From Nonomuraea roseoviolacea subsp. carminata (lineage in GTDB: Bacteria > Actinomycetota > Actinomycetes > Streptosporangiales > Streptosporangiaceae), in NCBI RefSeq assembly GCF_024172185.1, contig NZ_JAMZEC010000001.1, forward strand, positions 2,356,001 to 2,420,000: a stretch of 64,000 nucleotides of DNA. Direction: 5' to 3'. The position numbers were made by a program, and so were the translations under genes. Below the pieces are notes generated by a model. That model was not told the origin of the DNA, searched no databases, and worked only from the letters and a program-made list of their open reading frames with translations. Shown piece after piece: positions 39,226 to 47,920 of the stretch. Numbering within the stretch: position 1 is the first letter of the stretch; each line of letters begins with the position of its first letter.

Positions 39226-40340
39226 CGGGGGTGCGGATGAGGGCTCCGGGGCCGTGGACGTGTGCCGCCGCCGCGCTGGCGGTCGTGGCGGCCCTCTGGG
39301 TGACCGCGCCCGCGTGGTCGGAGCCGCCCGTCCGGTTCGTCCGCACCGGCGCGGACCCGCTCGCGCCCGCGCCCGGCCCGCGCGAGCTGAGAGGCCCGGC
39401 CCCCGCGCCCGTCCGGTACGCGTACCGGCCCGTCTGCGGCGACGGCACCGAGGCGTGCGAGCACTGGATCCTCGTCTCCACGCGGGGAGAGCGCTGGTGG
39501 CTGCCCTACGGCTTCGGCGACGGCCCGCTCGCCCTCAGCCGCGACGGCACGCGCGCCGCCTACTGGCACCGGAAGGAATGGCGGTACGCCGTCGTGGACC
39601 TGGCCCGGGGCACGACCACGTTCCTGCCCGAAGACCTCCCCCGGCCGCACGACCCGGGCGCCGGCGGCCAGGCCCCGTTGTTCTCCCTCGACGGCCGGTA
39701 CCTGCTCGTCGCCGAGGAGCGGATCGACGTGGACACCGCGACGGTCGTCCCCGGCCCCCTCCGCGTCGTGGACGTGGCGCACGGCGGAGTGCGACGCCTG
39801 CCGCGCGGCGAGCGGGCCGCCGGCTGGACCGGCCGCGGCCTGGCCCTGGTGACCGTCGAGCGGGCCGGCCGCTCCCCCGGGCACGTCACCTCCGGCTCGT
39901 ACGTCGTCCGCTCCCCGGACGGCGCGGTCGTCGGCCGCGCCGAGCTGACCGGCGGCCTGGCGGCGAAGGCCGTGCCGTCACCCTCCGGCGAGACCCTGGC
40001 CACGGTCGCCACCGAGCTCACCCCGGCCGGCCCCGCGTTCCGTGGCGTCGTCCTGACCGGGACGCGCACGGGGCGGCCGGCGCGCACCGTCGTGCCGCGG
40101 CTGCCCGCCGGATGGCGCGTCGACCGGATCGCGCGCTGGGAGGGCGAGGACGCGCTGGTCGCCGAGACGCGCGGCCCGCACCACGAGCTCGCGTACCACC
40201 TGCTCGGCCTGACCGACGGGAGCGCGTCACCGCTGGGCCTCGACGTGCCCCCGCCCGACGACCCGCCCACGGCGCTGCTCGACCCCTCGCTCACGGCCCC
40301 GCCCGACGACACGCGGCTCGTCATCGGCCGCGTCCGCTAG
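39222..40340 (+). CDS. Uncharacterised secreted or anchored beta-propeller protein
   Basis: A 372-residue protein overlapping the preceding gene by four bases. It begins with a signal peptide or membrane anchor (CAAAALAVVAALWVTAPAWS) followed by propeller-like repeats (ALSRDGTRAAYWHRKEWRYA, FSLDGRYLLVAEERI, PSPSGETLATVATEL). It looks like a soluble or anchored partner of the upstream membrane propeller protein and may have arisen by duplication of its propeller half. Function unknown. Confidence 0.75.
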   Translation: MTGVRMRAPGPWTCAAAALAVVAALWVTAPAWSEPPVRFVRTGADPLAPAPGPRELRGPAPAPVRYAYRPVCGDGTEACEHWILVSTRGERWWLPYGFGDGPLALSRDGTRAAYWHRKEWRYAVVDLARGTTTFLPEDLPRPHDPGAGGQAPLFSLDGRYLLVAEERIDVDTATVVPGPLRVVDVAHGGVRRLPRGERAAGWTGRGLALVTVERAGRSPGHVTSGSYVVRSPDGAVVGRAELTGGLAAKAVPSPSGETLATVATELTPAGPAFRGVVLTGTRTGRPARTVVPRLPAGWRVDRIARWEGEDALVAETRGPHHELAYHLLGLTDGSASPLGLDVPPPDDPPTALLDPSLTAPPDDTRLVIGRVR

Positions 40341-40358
40341 CACGGGGCCGGGCGCGCG

Positions 40359-41393
40359 TCAGTACGGCAGGGCGCGGGTCTTGTACGTGGTGCGCAGGAA
40401 CGGGTCCTTGAACTTGGGGAACGCCACCGTCGTCACGTCGCCGTCCGAGGTGTAGCGCATGTCCGGGTTGTTCTTCAGCCAGTCCAGCCACGCCGTGGAG
40501 CAGAACTGGGCGCAGTCGCCCTTCTTGTCCATGGCCCTGATGCGCGGGATGCCGAGCGGGTCGAACGAGCGGCTGAACGGCGACGCCGCCGGGGTGTAGC
40601 CGGCCAGGAAGACGCCGCTGTGGTCGTAGGAGACGTTGCCGAGCTTGCCGCGGGCGGCCCACTCCTTGTGGCTCGGCTGGTTGCCGTACGGCAGGGCCAG
40701 CGTGACCGGCTTGACGTAGGCGAGGGCGCCGATCTGCTGGGCGATCGAGCCGATCTGCTCCTCGACCTCCTGCTTCGACTTGCCGCGCAGGTTGACGTGG
40801 TCGCGCGTGTGGTTGCCGATGTCGAAGCCGTTCTGCTTCAGCCACAGCAGCGTCTGCGCCTGCTCCTCCGGCGTCGCCTTGCCGAACATGTCGCGCGTCA
40901 CGTAGAACGTCGCGACCGGCCGGAACCCGGGATGCCTGGCCGCCACCTCGCGCAGGATGGCGACCGCCGTGTCCGCCTTGGGCACGCCCACCTCGTCCAG
41001 GGTGACCTGGGACGGCGAGGAGTCGTCGAAGGTGAGCACGACCGGATGCGTGCCCGCGGGGATGTCCATCTTGCCGGTGACGAACTCGGCCGCGGTCACC
41101 GGCACGTAGCCGTCCCTGGCCAGCCGTTCGAGGTCGGCGCGGAACTGCTCGGGGGTCCTGTCGTCGGTGGTCGTCGGGTTCCTGATCACGCGGTGGAACA
41201 TGAGCACCGGCACCTGGCCGAGCTCGTTGGCCTTGACCTTGGCCGCGGCCGCGAGCTTGGCCGCCCGGGTCTGCTTGGTCTGGGCCGCCGTGTCGGCCTT
41301 GCCGGTGCCGGACTTGGGCACGGGATCACTGCCACAGCCCGCGAGCGCGACCACCGCGGCCAGGCCCACCCCGATCGAGACACGCAGTCGCAT
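40359..41393 (-). CDS. Polysaccharide deacetylase lipoprotein
   Basis: A 344-residue exported lipoprotein of the NodB-homology carbohydrate esterase 4 family. The lipobox is VALAGC. The catalytic part has VLTFDDSSPSQ (motif 1 with the metal-binding Asp) and GNHTRDHVNL (motif 2 HxxxH), and LALPYGNQPS resembles motif 3. It probably removes acetyl groups from a surface polysaccharide or peptidoglycan. Its stop is 18 bases from the end of the convergent propeller gene. Confidence 0.9.
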   Translation of the reverse strand: MRLRVSIGVGLAAVVALAGCGSDPVPKSGTGKADTAAQTKQTRAAKLAAAAKVKANELGQVPVLMFHRVIRNPTTTDDRTPEQFRADLERLARDGYVPVTAAEFVTGKMDIPAGTHPVVLTFDDSSPSQVTLDEVGVPKADTAVAILREVAARHPGFRPVATFYVTRDMFGKATPEEQAQTLLWLKQNGFDIGNHTRDHVNLRGKSKQEVEEQIGSIAQQIGALAYVKPVTLALPYGNQPSHKEWAARGKLGNVSYDHSGVFLAGYTPAASPFSRSFDPLGIPRIRAMDKKGDCAQFCSTAWLDWLKNNPDMRYTSDGDVTTVAFPKFKDPFLRTTYKTRALPY

Positions 41394-41496
41394 CCGAACC
41401 CCCCGAGACAGGTACGACTCCTTTGGGAGGCTCCTACCCCGGTGATCAACTACGCCACGCCCGCCGGACTCCCAAGAGATGGCCCGGAACAGCGAA

Positions 41497-41520
41497 AAGG
41501 GCCGCCCTGAGGCGGCCCTT
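41497..41520 (-). terminator. Hairpin terminator after icd
   Basis: A perfect 10-bp stem (AAGGGCCGCC / GGCGGCCCTT) with a CTGA loop, flanked by A and C runs, 14 bases beyond the icd stop. It ends the citA-DUF3017-icd transcript. Confidence 0.8.
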
Positions 41521-41534
41521 CCCCAACGGGACGA

Positions 41535-42749
41535 TCAAGCCATCTTCTTCTTGAGGTTCTCGTCCAGCGCGGCCAGGAAGTCCTGGGTGGTGAGCCACTC
41601 GGCGTCGCCGCCGACCAGCAGCGCGAGGTCCTTGGTCATCTGACCGCCCTCGACGGTCTCGACGCAGACCCGCTCCAGCGTGTCGGCGAACTCGGTCACC
41701 GCGGGGGTGTTGTCGAGCTTGCCGCGGTGGGCCAGGCCGCGCGTCCACGCGAAGATCGAGGCGATCGGGTTGGTGGAGGTCGGCTTGCCCTGCTGGTGCT
41801 GGCGGTAGTGCCGGGTTACCGTGCCGTGGGCGGCCTCGGCCTCGACGGTGCGGCCGTCGGGCGTCATCAGGACCGAGGTCATCAGGCCGAGCGAGCCGAA
41901 GCCCTGCGCGACCGTGTCGGACTGCACGTCGCCGTCGTAGTTCTTGGCCGCCCAGACGTAGCCGCCCTCCCACTTCAGGGCCGCGGCGACCATGTCGTCG
42001 ATCAGGCGGTGCTCGTAGGTCAGACCGGCCTTCTCGAACTCGGCCTTGAACTCGTTCTCGTAGACCTCGGCGAAGATGTCCTTGAAGCGGCCGTCGTACG
42101 CCTTGAGGATCGTGTTCTTCGTCGACAGGTAGACCGGGAAGTTGCGGGCCAGGCCGTAGCGCATGGACGCGCGCGCGAAGTCGCGGATCGACTCGTCCAG
42201 GTTGTACATGGCCAGCGCGACGCCGGGGCCGGGGAAGTCGTAGACGTCCAGCTCGATCGGCTCGGAGCCGTCCTTCGGGGTGTACGTCAGGGTCAGCGAG
42301 CCCTCGCCCGGGATCTTCAGGTCGGTCGCGCGGTACTGGTCGCCGAACGCGTGACGGCCGACCACGATGGGCTTGGTCCATCCCGGTACCAGGCGCGGCA
42401 CGTTCGACATGATGATCGGCTCGCGGAAGATGACGCCGCCGAGGATGTTGCGGATCGTGCCGTTCGGCGACCGCCACATCTTCTTCAGGCCGAACTCCTC
42501 CACCCGCGCCTCGTCGGGGGTGATCGTGGCGCACTTCACGCCCACGCCGTACTGCTTGATGGCGTTGGCGGCGTCGATCGTGACCTGGTCGTCCGTGGCG
42601 TCGCGGTGCTCGATGCCGAGGTCGTAGTACTTCAGGTCGACGTCGAGGTAGGGAAGGATCAGCTGTTCCTTGATGAACTGCCAGATGATCCTGGTCATCT
42701 CGTCGCCGTCAAGCTCGACGACCGGACCCTCCACCTTGATCTTGGGCAT
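41535..42749 (-). CDS. icd: Isocitrate dehydrogenase (NADP)
   Basis: Oxidatively decarboxylates isocitrate to 2-oxoglutarate. The 404-residue homodimeric type is recognisable from [32 protein letters not shown], the metal-site [39 protein letters not shown] and the cofactor segment [17 protein letters not shown]. The order citA, DUF3017 gene, icd on one strand, ending in a terminator, forms a TCA-cycle operon. Confidence 0.97.
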   Translation of the reverse strand: MPKIKVEGPVVELDGDEMTRIIWQFIKEQLILPYLDVDLKYYDLGIEHRDATDDQVTIDAANAIKQYGVGVKCATITPDEARVEEFGLKKMWRSPNGTIRNILGGVIFREPIIMSNVPRLVPGWTKPIVVGRHAFGDQYRATDLKIPGEGSLTLTYTPKDGSEPIELDVYDFPGPGVALAMYNLDESIRDFARASMRYGLARNFPVYLSTKNTILKAYDGRFKDIFAEVYENEFKAEFEKAGLTYEHRLIDDMVAAALKWEGGYVWAAKNYDGDVQSDTVAQGFGSLGLMTSVLMTPDGRTVEAEAAHGTVTRHYRQHQQGKPTSTNPIASIFAWTRGLAHRGKLDNTPAVTEFADTLERVCVETVEGGQMTKDLALLVGGDAEWLTTQDFLAALDENLKKKMA

Positions 42750-42802
42750 GCGAATGGTTCCCCTTCAATGAATTGATGCGTCGAGGCTATCGGACCGCCG
42801 AG

Positions 42803-43096
42803 TCAGCGTGCGAAAAGGGAGAGGATGAGGGCTTTGAGCTCGTTGTTCCCCAGCAACAAGGAGGTCAGCACGAGCACGAAGCCGAACACGCCCAGCGTGA
42901 CGACATCCGTCTTCTTGCTGCGCACGGCGAGCTGGCCGCCGTACCCCGCGAAGCGCAGGGCGGCGGCCACCATCACCGCGCCGCCCAGCGTGAACCCGCC
43001 CCACCGCGGGTCCACCAGCAGGGTCACGGCGACAGCCACGACCGCACCCGCCAGGATCAGCGGGTACGGCCCCCAACTCTCATCCGACGGAGTCAC
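42803..43096 (-). CDS. DUF3017 small membrane protein
   Basis: A 97-residue protein with three hydrophobic helices (PLILAGAVVAVAVTLLVD, FTLGGAVMVAAALRFAGY, VVTLGVFGFVLVLTSLLLG) resembling DUF3017, a family seen in actinobacteria beside folD, mdh and icd. Its GTG start overlaps the citA stop (GTGA) and icd follows by 53 bases. The function is unknown; the conserved place next to TCA-cycle genes is the main clue. Confidence 0.82.
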   Translation of the reverse strand: MTPSDESWGPYPLILAGAVVAVAVTLLVDPRWGGFTLGGAVMVAAALRFAGYGGQLAVRSKKTDVVTLGVFGFVLVLTSLLLGNNELKALILSLFAR

Positions 43097-44214
43097 CTCT
43101 CCTCGATCGGCTTCCACTTCTGGTCCCGCTCTCCGATGTACTCGCTGTCGGGACGGATCAGGCGGTTGTCGGCGTGCTGCTCGATCACGTGGGCCGTCCA
43201 GCCCGCCATGCGGCTGATCGAGAAGACCGGCGTGAACAGATCCGTCGGGATGCCGAGGTAGTGGTAGACCGTCGCGGCGTAGAAGTCGACGTTCGGGTAG
43301 AGGCCCTTCTCCTCGAGGACGACCTCCTCCATCTCCTTCGACATCCGGTAGTACGTGTCGTCGCCCGACGCCTCCGCCAGCTCCCGCGACATGCGGCGCA
43401 GGTGCGTGGCCCGCGGGTCCTCCGTCTTGTAGACCCGGTGGCCGAAGCCCATGATCTTCTCGTGCGCGGCCAGCTTCTCCCTGACCGAGCGCGCCACGTC
43501 GTCCGGCGACAGCGACTCCAGCGTCTTCATGACCTGCTCGTTCGCGCCGCCGTGCAGCGGCCCCTTGAGCGTGCCGATGGCGGCGACGATCGCGGAGTGC
43601 ATGTCGGACAGCGTGGCGGCGCACACCCGGGCGGCGAACGTGGAGGCGTTCATCGTGTGGTCGGCGTGCAGCACCAGGCAGGCGTCGAAGATCTCCACCT
43701 CGCGCGTCCCCGGCTCACGGCCCGTGACCTGGAGCAGGAAGTTGCCCGCGATGCTCAGCTCCGGGTTCGGCTCCGGCGGGGTGCCCCCCGTCCGGGCCGC
43801 GTGGTAGCCGGCCACGAGCAGCGGCTGCTGCGCGGTCAGACGGGCGGCCTTGCGCAGGTTGGCGTCCGGGGCGATCGAGTCACGGTCGGCATCGTCCGCG
43901 GCGGACAGGGAGACGAGGCTGCGCAGTGCCTCCATCGGTTTCTGCTTCTCGGCGATCTCGGCGATGTTCGCCGCGGCGAGCGCTCCGAGCTCACGGCCAC
44001 GCGCCAGCTCTTCCCCGAAGGCGTCGAGCTCCTCCCGGTTGGGCAGTTTGCCCCGCTGGAGCAGATGGGCGGTCTCTTCGAACGTCGCTCTGCCTGCCAG
44101 GTCGTGGATGTCGTATCCCCGGTAGAACAGGCGACCGGCCTTACCGTCGATGTCGCTCAGCGCCGTGGACGCTGCTACGACGTCGGCCAGGCCTTTCGTG
44201 GGCTTGTCCGCCAT
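43093..44214 (-). CDS. citA: Citrate synthase 2
   Basis: Condenses oxaloacetate and acetyl-CoA to citrate. At 373 residues it has the same length as M. tuberculosis CitA. Catalytic His motifs are in LVLHADHTMNASTF and IMGFGHRVYKTEDPR, with GPLHGGANEQVM and the late RPDSEYIGERDQKW. 2-Methylcitrate synthase belongs to the same family, but placement with icd supports a TCA role. It leads a three-gene operon and is divergent from the FHA-HTH regulator gene. Confidence 0.94.
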   Translation of the reverse strand: MADKPTKGLADVVAASTALSDIDGKAGRLFYRGYDIHDLAGRATFEETAHLLQRGKLPNREELDAFGEELARGRELGALAAANIAEIAEKQKPMEALRSLVSLSAADDADRDSIAPDANLRKAARLTAQQPLLVAGYHAARTGGTPPEPNPELSIAGNFLLQVTGREPGTREVEIFDACLVLHADHTMNASTFAARVCAATLSDMHSAIVAAIGTLKGPLHGGANEQVMKTLESLSPDDVARSVREKLAAHEKIMGFGHRVYKTEDPRATHLRRMSRELAEASGDDTYYRMSKEMEEVVLEEKGLYPNVDFYAATVYHYLGIPTDLFTPVFSISRMAGWTAHVIEQHADNRLIRPDSEYIGERDQKWKPIEER

Positions 44215-44395
44215 GAGTGTTTCCTCCGGTTATCTTCGGTGGAAGTCTACCCGTGAGCAGGCAAAACCGTCCGCGAAGGTCCAGACCAATTTCACGCGTC
44301 ATTCTCCTTATGGCAAAGGCGATTCCCCATCCCCTCGTTTGGGTAAGCCGGAGCTGTAGTAAGAGTTACGGCGGGCTACCTGGGGAGGAACTGCC

Positions 44396-45040
44396 GTGGA
44401 GGGGCCGTTCATACGCATCGAGGACACCGGCGAGGTGGTCCCGTTGCGCCCCGAGATCACGACGGTCGGGAGGGGCCGCGGTGTCGACATCCGGCTGACC
44501 GACCCCAGCGTGTCTCGGCTCCATGCCGAGTTCGTCAGGCGAGGACCCTACCTGTACGTCGTTGACCTGGGCCTGTCCCGCAACGGCACGCGGGTGAATG
44601 GCAGGCCGATCGCCCGGAGGGTCCTTGACGACGGCGACGTCGTCTCCTTCGGCGCGGCGCGCGGCCGCATCGGCGGTGTCCCCCGCGAGGACTTCGCCCC
44701 GGAGGTCGAGCTGCGCAGGGCCGCGGCGCCGGAGCTGACCAGGCGCGAGGTGGACGTCCTGACCTCGCTCTGCCGGCCGGCGCTGTCCGACGAGGCGTTC
44801 GTGGCCCCGGCGACGGCCCGCGAGATCGCCGACGACCTGGTCGTGACGGAGGCCGCGGTCAAGCAGCACCTGCTGCGGCTGTACCAGAAGTTCCGTATCC
44901 CGGAGGGCACCAACCGGCGCACCCGGCTGGCCAACGAGGTGGTCGCGCTGGGCCTGGTCCGGCCGACCCCCGTGGTGCCGCCGCAGCGCACGGGCACCCC
45001 GGCCGACCAGCCGTCCGCGGCGGGCCGCCGGGCCTCGTAG
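44396..45040 (+). CDS. FHA domain protein with C-terminal LuxR-like HTH
   Basis: A 214-residue protein from a GTG with a strong ribosome binding site (GGGGAGGA). Residues 20-90 are a forkhead-associated domain that binds phosphothreonine (VGRGRGVDIRLTDPSVSRLH, LGLSRNGTRVNG). Residues 110-185 carry a helix-turn-helix (LTRREVDVLTSLCRP, TAREIADDLVVTEAAVKQHL) like the output domains of response regulators. The pairing suggests a DNA-binding protein controlled by Ser/Thr kinases, for example the kinase at 34296-36665. It is divergent from citA with 181 bases between, so it may regulate the TCA operon. Confidence 0.85.
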   Translation: MEGPFIRIEDTGEVVPLRPEITTVGRGRGVDIRLTDPSVSRLHAEFVRRGPYLYVVDLGLSRNGTRVNGRPIARRVLDDGDVVSFGAARGRIGGVPREDFAPEVELRRAAAPELTRREVDVLTSLCRPALSDEAFVAPATAREIADDLVVTEAAVKQHLLRLYQKFRIPEGTNRRTRLANEVVALGLVRPTPVVPPQRTGTPADQPSAAGRRAS

Positions 45041-45049
45041 ACCGGTTCC

Positions 45050-45079
45050 GTCCGATCGCCACACGAAGCCGATTCGGAC
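45050..45079. terminator. Weak hairpin between FHA-HTH gene and anmK
   Basis: GTCCGATCG and CGATTCGGAC form a stem with a one-base bulge between two convergent genes. Position favours a terminator; the structure is modest. Confidence 0.4.
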
Positions 45080-45081
45080 GC

Positions 45082-46182
45082 CTACGTGAAGCGGATCGCC
45101 ACCGGCGCCTCGGCCAGAGGCGCCGGCAGCGCCAGCGGATCGGAGCCCGGCGTCAGCGTGCCCAGCACCCGCGCCCCCGTGGCGCCGGTGCAGCTCGGCA
45201 CGGTGGCGGGCAGGCCGTGCGCGGTCAGCCAGCCGAACAGCGAGAAGGCGATGGCCTCCTTGGCATCGGCGGGCACGCCGAGCTCGTCGCTGGTGAGCAG
45301 CCGGGTGTCCGGCACGCGGGCGCGCAGCATGCCCATGAGCGTGGGGTTGCGGACGCCGCCGCCCGACACGATCACCGTGTCGAGCCGGTGCCGGCGGATC
45401 TCGGCGGCCACGGTCTCGGCCGTCAGCGCCGTCAGCGTGGCCACCAGGTCGGGGAGCGGCAGGTCGGCCTTGACGTAGCCGGGCGCGAACAACTCTTTAC
45501 CGGTGGATTTCGGCGGTTCCTCGGCGTAGTACGGCTCGGCCAGCAGCTCCGCCAGCAGTCTCTCGTCCACGGCGCCGGCCGCGCCGAGCGCCCCGTCCTC
45601 GTCGTACGGCGGGGCGGCGGCGTCGATGAGCGCGCACGCGGGCCCGGTGTCGTAGGCGATCGCGGGCTCGCGCACGGTCAGGTTGGCGATGCCGCCCAGG
45701 TTGAGCGCGCCCGAGCGGCCGGGCAGCCCGGCCATGAGCAGCAGGTCCAGGTACGACACGAGCGGCGCGCCCTGCCCGCCGGCCGCGACGTCGCGCGCCC
45801 GCACGTCCGAGACGACCGGCAGGCCGGTGCGCTCGGCGATCCAGGCGGGCTGGCCGAGTTGGAGGGTGCCCCTGACCCGGCCGTCCTCGACCCAGTGGAA
45901 GAGCGTCTGGCCGTGCGAGCAGATCAGCTCGGCCCAGGGCGCGCGCGCCGCCGCCTCGGCGAACGCCTGGCCGATCAGGGTGTCCAGCGCGCACACCTCG
46001 CCCATGTCCACCCGGTTCGGCGGCAGGGCGGCCACGATGCGGGCCCGCAGCCCGGCCTCGTACGGCTCCTCACCGGTGTGCTCGACCACGCCGGTGAGGA
46101 CGCCGCCGCTCAGCGACCAGTCGACGACGGCGCTGTCGATGCCGTCGTGCGAGGTGCCGGAGATGAGGCCCAGAACCCGCAT
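45082..46182 (-). CDS. anmK: Anhydro-N-acetylmuramic acid kinase
   Basis: Phosphorylates and opens 1,6-anhydro-MurNAc to MurNAc-6-phosphate in cell-wall recycling. The 366-residue ASKHA-fold protein has the AnmK N-terminus [29 protein letters not shown], a [14 protein letters not shown] segment, [22 protein letters not shown] and [14 protein letters not shown]. It follows the GH10-like hydrolase gene (stop at 46200) by 17 bases, and divergent NagZ-like and MurR-like genes lie next to that, so it belongs to a peptidoglycan recycling locus. No murQ etherase is in the window. Confidence 0.94.
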   Translation of the reverse strand: MRVLGLISGTSHDGIDSAVVDWSLSGGVLTGVVEHTGEEPYEAGLRARIVAALPPNRVDMGEVCALDTLIGQAFAEAAARAPWAELICSHGQTLFHWVEDGRVRGTLQLGQPAWIAERTGLPVVSDVRARDVAAGGQGAPLVSYLDLLLMAGLPGRSGALNLGGIANLTVREPAIAYDTGPACALIDAAAPPYDEDGALGAAGAVDERLLAELLAEPYYAEEPPKSTGKELFAPGYVKADLPLPDLVATLTALTAETVAAEIRRHRLDTVIVSGGGVRNPTLMGMLRARVPDTRLLTSDELGVPADAKEAIAFSLFGWLTAHGLPATVPSCTGATGARVLGTLTPGSDPLALPAPLAEAPVAIRFT

Positions 46183-46199
46183 CGCGCTCCTTGCCCGTG

Positions 46200-47756
46200 C
46201 TAGATGACCACGAAGCCGTTGCTCGGCTTGCTGGTCCGGTTGACGCGGTCCACGGCCACCACGTGGTAGTGGTCTCCCCGCTTGCCCTCGGGGTCCACCC
46301 AGCGCACCTGCCGGTCGCCGGGGACGACGGCGACGAGGTTGCTCGCGTTGTCGAACGCGCCCTGGCCGGGCCGCCCGGAGAAGCGGAAGATCGCGAACAG
46401 GAACGGCTCGTCCCGGCCGGTCGCGACCGCCCGCACCTCGACGCCGCCGGAGCGGCGCAGCGCGTAGGCGAGCACGGGCCGGCGCGGCGGCTCCCCGCCG
46501 GCCAGGCGCGGCACGACCGGGGCGAGCGCGGGGCGCGTGTAGTGGTTGTTGACCGCCGTGCTGATCGAGCCGATGCGGTCGACGCGCACGTCGTTGGCGT
46601 TGTACCAGATGTCGCCGGACACCTGCGGATGCGCGCGGTTGAGCGTGAGGTGGTCGGACAGCTCCGCCGGGTCCTGCCAGTCGGCCGCCTGCGCCGGGTC
46701 GCCGGCCTTGTAGGCGGCCTGGCCGATCCACAGCAGCGTGTTCGTGCCGTTCGCCACGTCGGACCACCACGGGACGAGCTTGGAGTAGTCGGCCGGCGGC
46801 TGGCCCATGTACCAGTAGAGCTGCGGCGCGATGTAGTCCAGCCAGCCCTTCTTCACCCAGCCGCGGGTGTCGGCGTGCAGGCCGTCGTACGACTGCCCGC
46901 CGCTGGTGTCGGAGCCGAGCGGGTCGCTGGCCTTGTTGCGCCAGATGCCCGACGGGCTGATCCCCCAGGCGACCTCCGGCTTGGCCTCGCGGACGCGCTG
47001 CTGCATCTCCGAGACCATGAGGTCGACGTTGTGCCGCCGCCAGGTGGCCAGGTCGGGGAAGCCTGCGCCGTACTGGGCGAAGGCGGCGCTGTCGTCGAAC
47101 GCCGTCGTGTTGGTCGGGTAGAAGTAGTCGTCGAAGTGCAGGCCGTCGATGTCGTAGCGGGTGAGCGCGTCGAGCATGGCGTCCTGGCAGAACTTGCGGA
47201 CCTCCGGCAGGCCGGGGTTGTAGTAGAGCTTGCCGCCGAACGGCAGGATCCACTCGGGGTGCTTGCGGCCGGGGTGGTCGGGGTGCAGCTTGGACGGGTC
47301 GGTCTGCATCGACACCCGGTACGGGTTGAACCAGGCGTGGAAGGCCAGGCCGCGCTTGTGCGCCTCGGCCACGGCGAAGCCGAGCGGGTCGTAGCCGGGG
47401 TCCTGCCCCTGCACGCCGGTCAGCCAGTGCGACCACGGCTCGAACGGCGACGGCCAGAACGCGTCGGCGGTCGGCCGGATCTGCACGAACACCGAGTTCA
47501 GCTTGCGCTGCACGGCCAGGTCGACCCAGGCGATGAACTCGGCCTTCTGCTCGTCGGCGGACAGCCCCTGCTTCGAGGGCCAGTTGATGTTGGCCACCGA
47601 CGCGATCCACATGCCGCGCATCTGGTGCAGCGGCGGGACGTACGCGGCCCCGTCGGCGGTGGGGCTGGTGGTCGGGTCGGCGTAGGCGGGCAGCGGCACC
47701 GCGGACGCGGCGGCGGCGAGGGCGAGACCTTTGAGGACTGTCCTTCTGCTCGGCAT
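46200..47756 (-). CDS. Secreted GH10-like (YddW/DigH-type) hydrolase
   Basis: A 518-residue exported enzyme. The N-terminus has twin Arg followed by a hydrophobic core ([18 protein letters not shown]), a Tat-type signal. The catalytic (PF02638-like) TIM barrel covers about residues 45-390: [70 protein letters not shown] fibronectin-like C-terminal part follows. E. coli DigH of this family cleaves denuded peptidoglycan glycan strands; the neighbours anmK, nagZ-like and murR-like fit the same role. It is divergent from the nagZ-like gene. Confidence 0.9.
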   Translation of the reverse strand: MPSRRTVLKGLALAAAASAVPLPAYADPTTSPTADGAAYVPPLHQMRGMWIASVANINWPSKQGLSADEQKAEFIAWVDLAVQRKLNSVFVQIRPTADAFWPSPFEPWSHWLTGVQGQDPGYDPLGFAVAEAHKRGLAFHAWFNPYRVSMQTDPSKLHPDHPGRKHPEWILPFGGKLYYNPGLPEVRKFCQDAMLDALTRYDIDGLHFDDYFYPTNTTAFDDSAAFAQYGAGFPDLATWRRHNVDLMVSEMQQRVREAKPEVAWGISPSGIWRNKASDPLGSDTSGGQSYDGLHADTRGWVKKGWLDYIAPQLYWYMGQPPADYSKLVPWWSDVANGTNTLLWIGQAAYKAGDPAQAADWQDPAELSDHLTLNRAHPQVSGDIWYNANDVRVDRIGSISTAVNNHYTRPALAPVVPRLAGGEPPRRPVLAYALRRSGGVEVRAVATGRDEPFLFAIFRFSGRPGQGAFDNASNLVAVVPGDRQVRWVDPEGKRGDHYHVVAVDRVNRTSKPSNGFVVI

Positions 47757-47800
47757 GGGGGGTGGCCTCTCGGAAGCGGTTGTGTCGAGGGCGACGATGA

Positions 47801-47840
47801 CAGAAAATTACCTTCAGTTCAATAATCGTGAAGGAAAATG
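47801..47840. promoter_or_regulatory. Candidate MurR/RpiR operator in the recycling divergon
   Basis: Two facing copies of a TGAAGGnAAATTT-like element lie in the AT-rich promoter region: CAGAAAATTACCTTCAG at 47801-47817 and GTGAAGGAAAATG at 47828-47840. CCTTCA and TGAAGG form an inverted repeat with 12 bases between. RpiR-type regulators bind TGAA-N-TTCA-like palindromes, and a MurR/RpiR gene is part of the divergent unit, so autoregulation of both arms is likely. Confidence 0.5.
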
Positions 47841-47920
47841 CCGCGCACGCCCGCCCCGGCGTCACCGGTGACATCCGTCCCCCACAGCCGCCTGGTCACG
47901 GGACCGGCGAAGGAGGTCCC

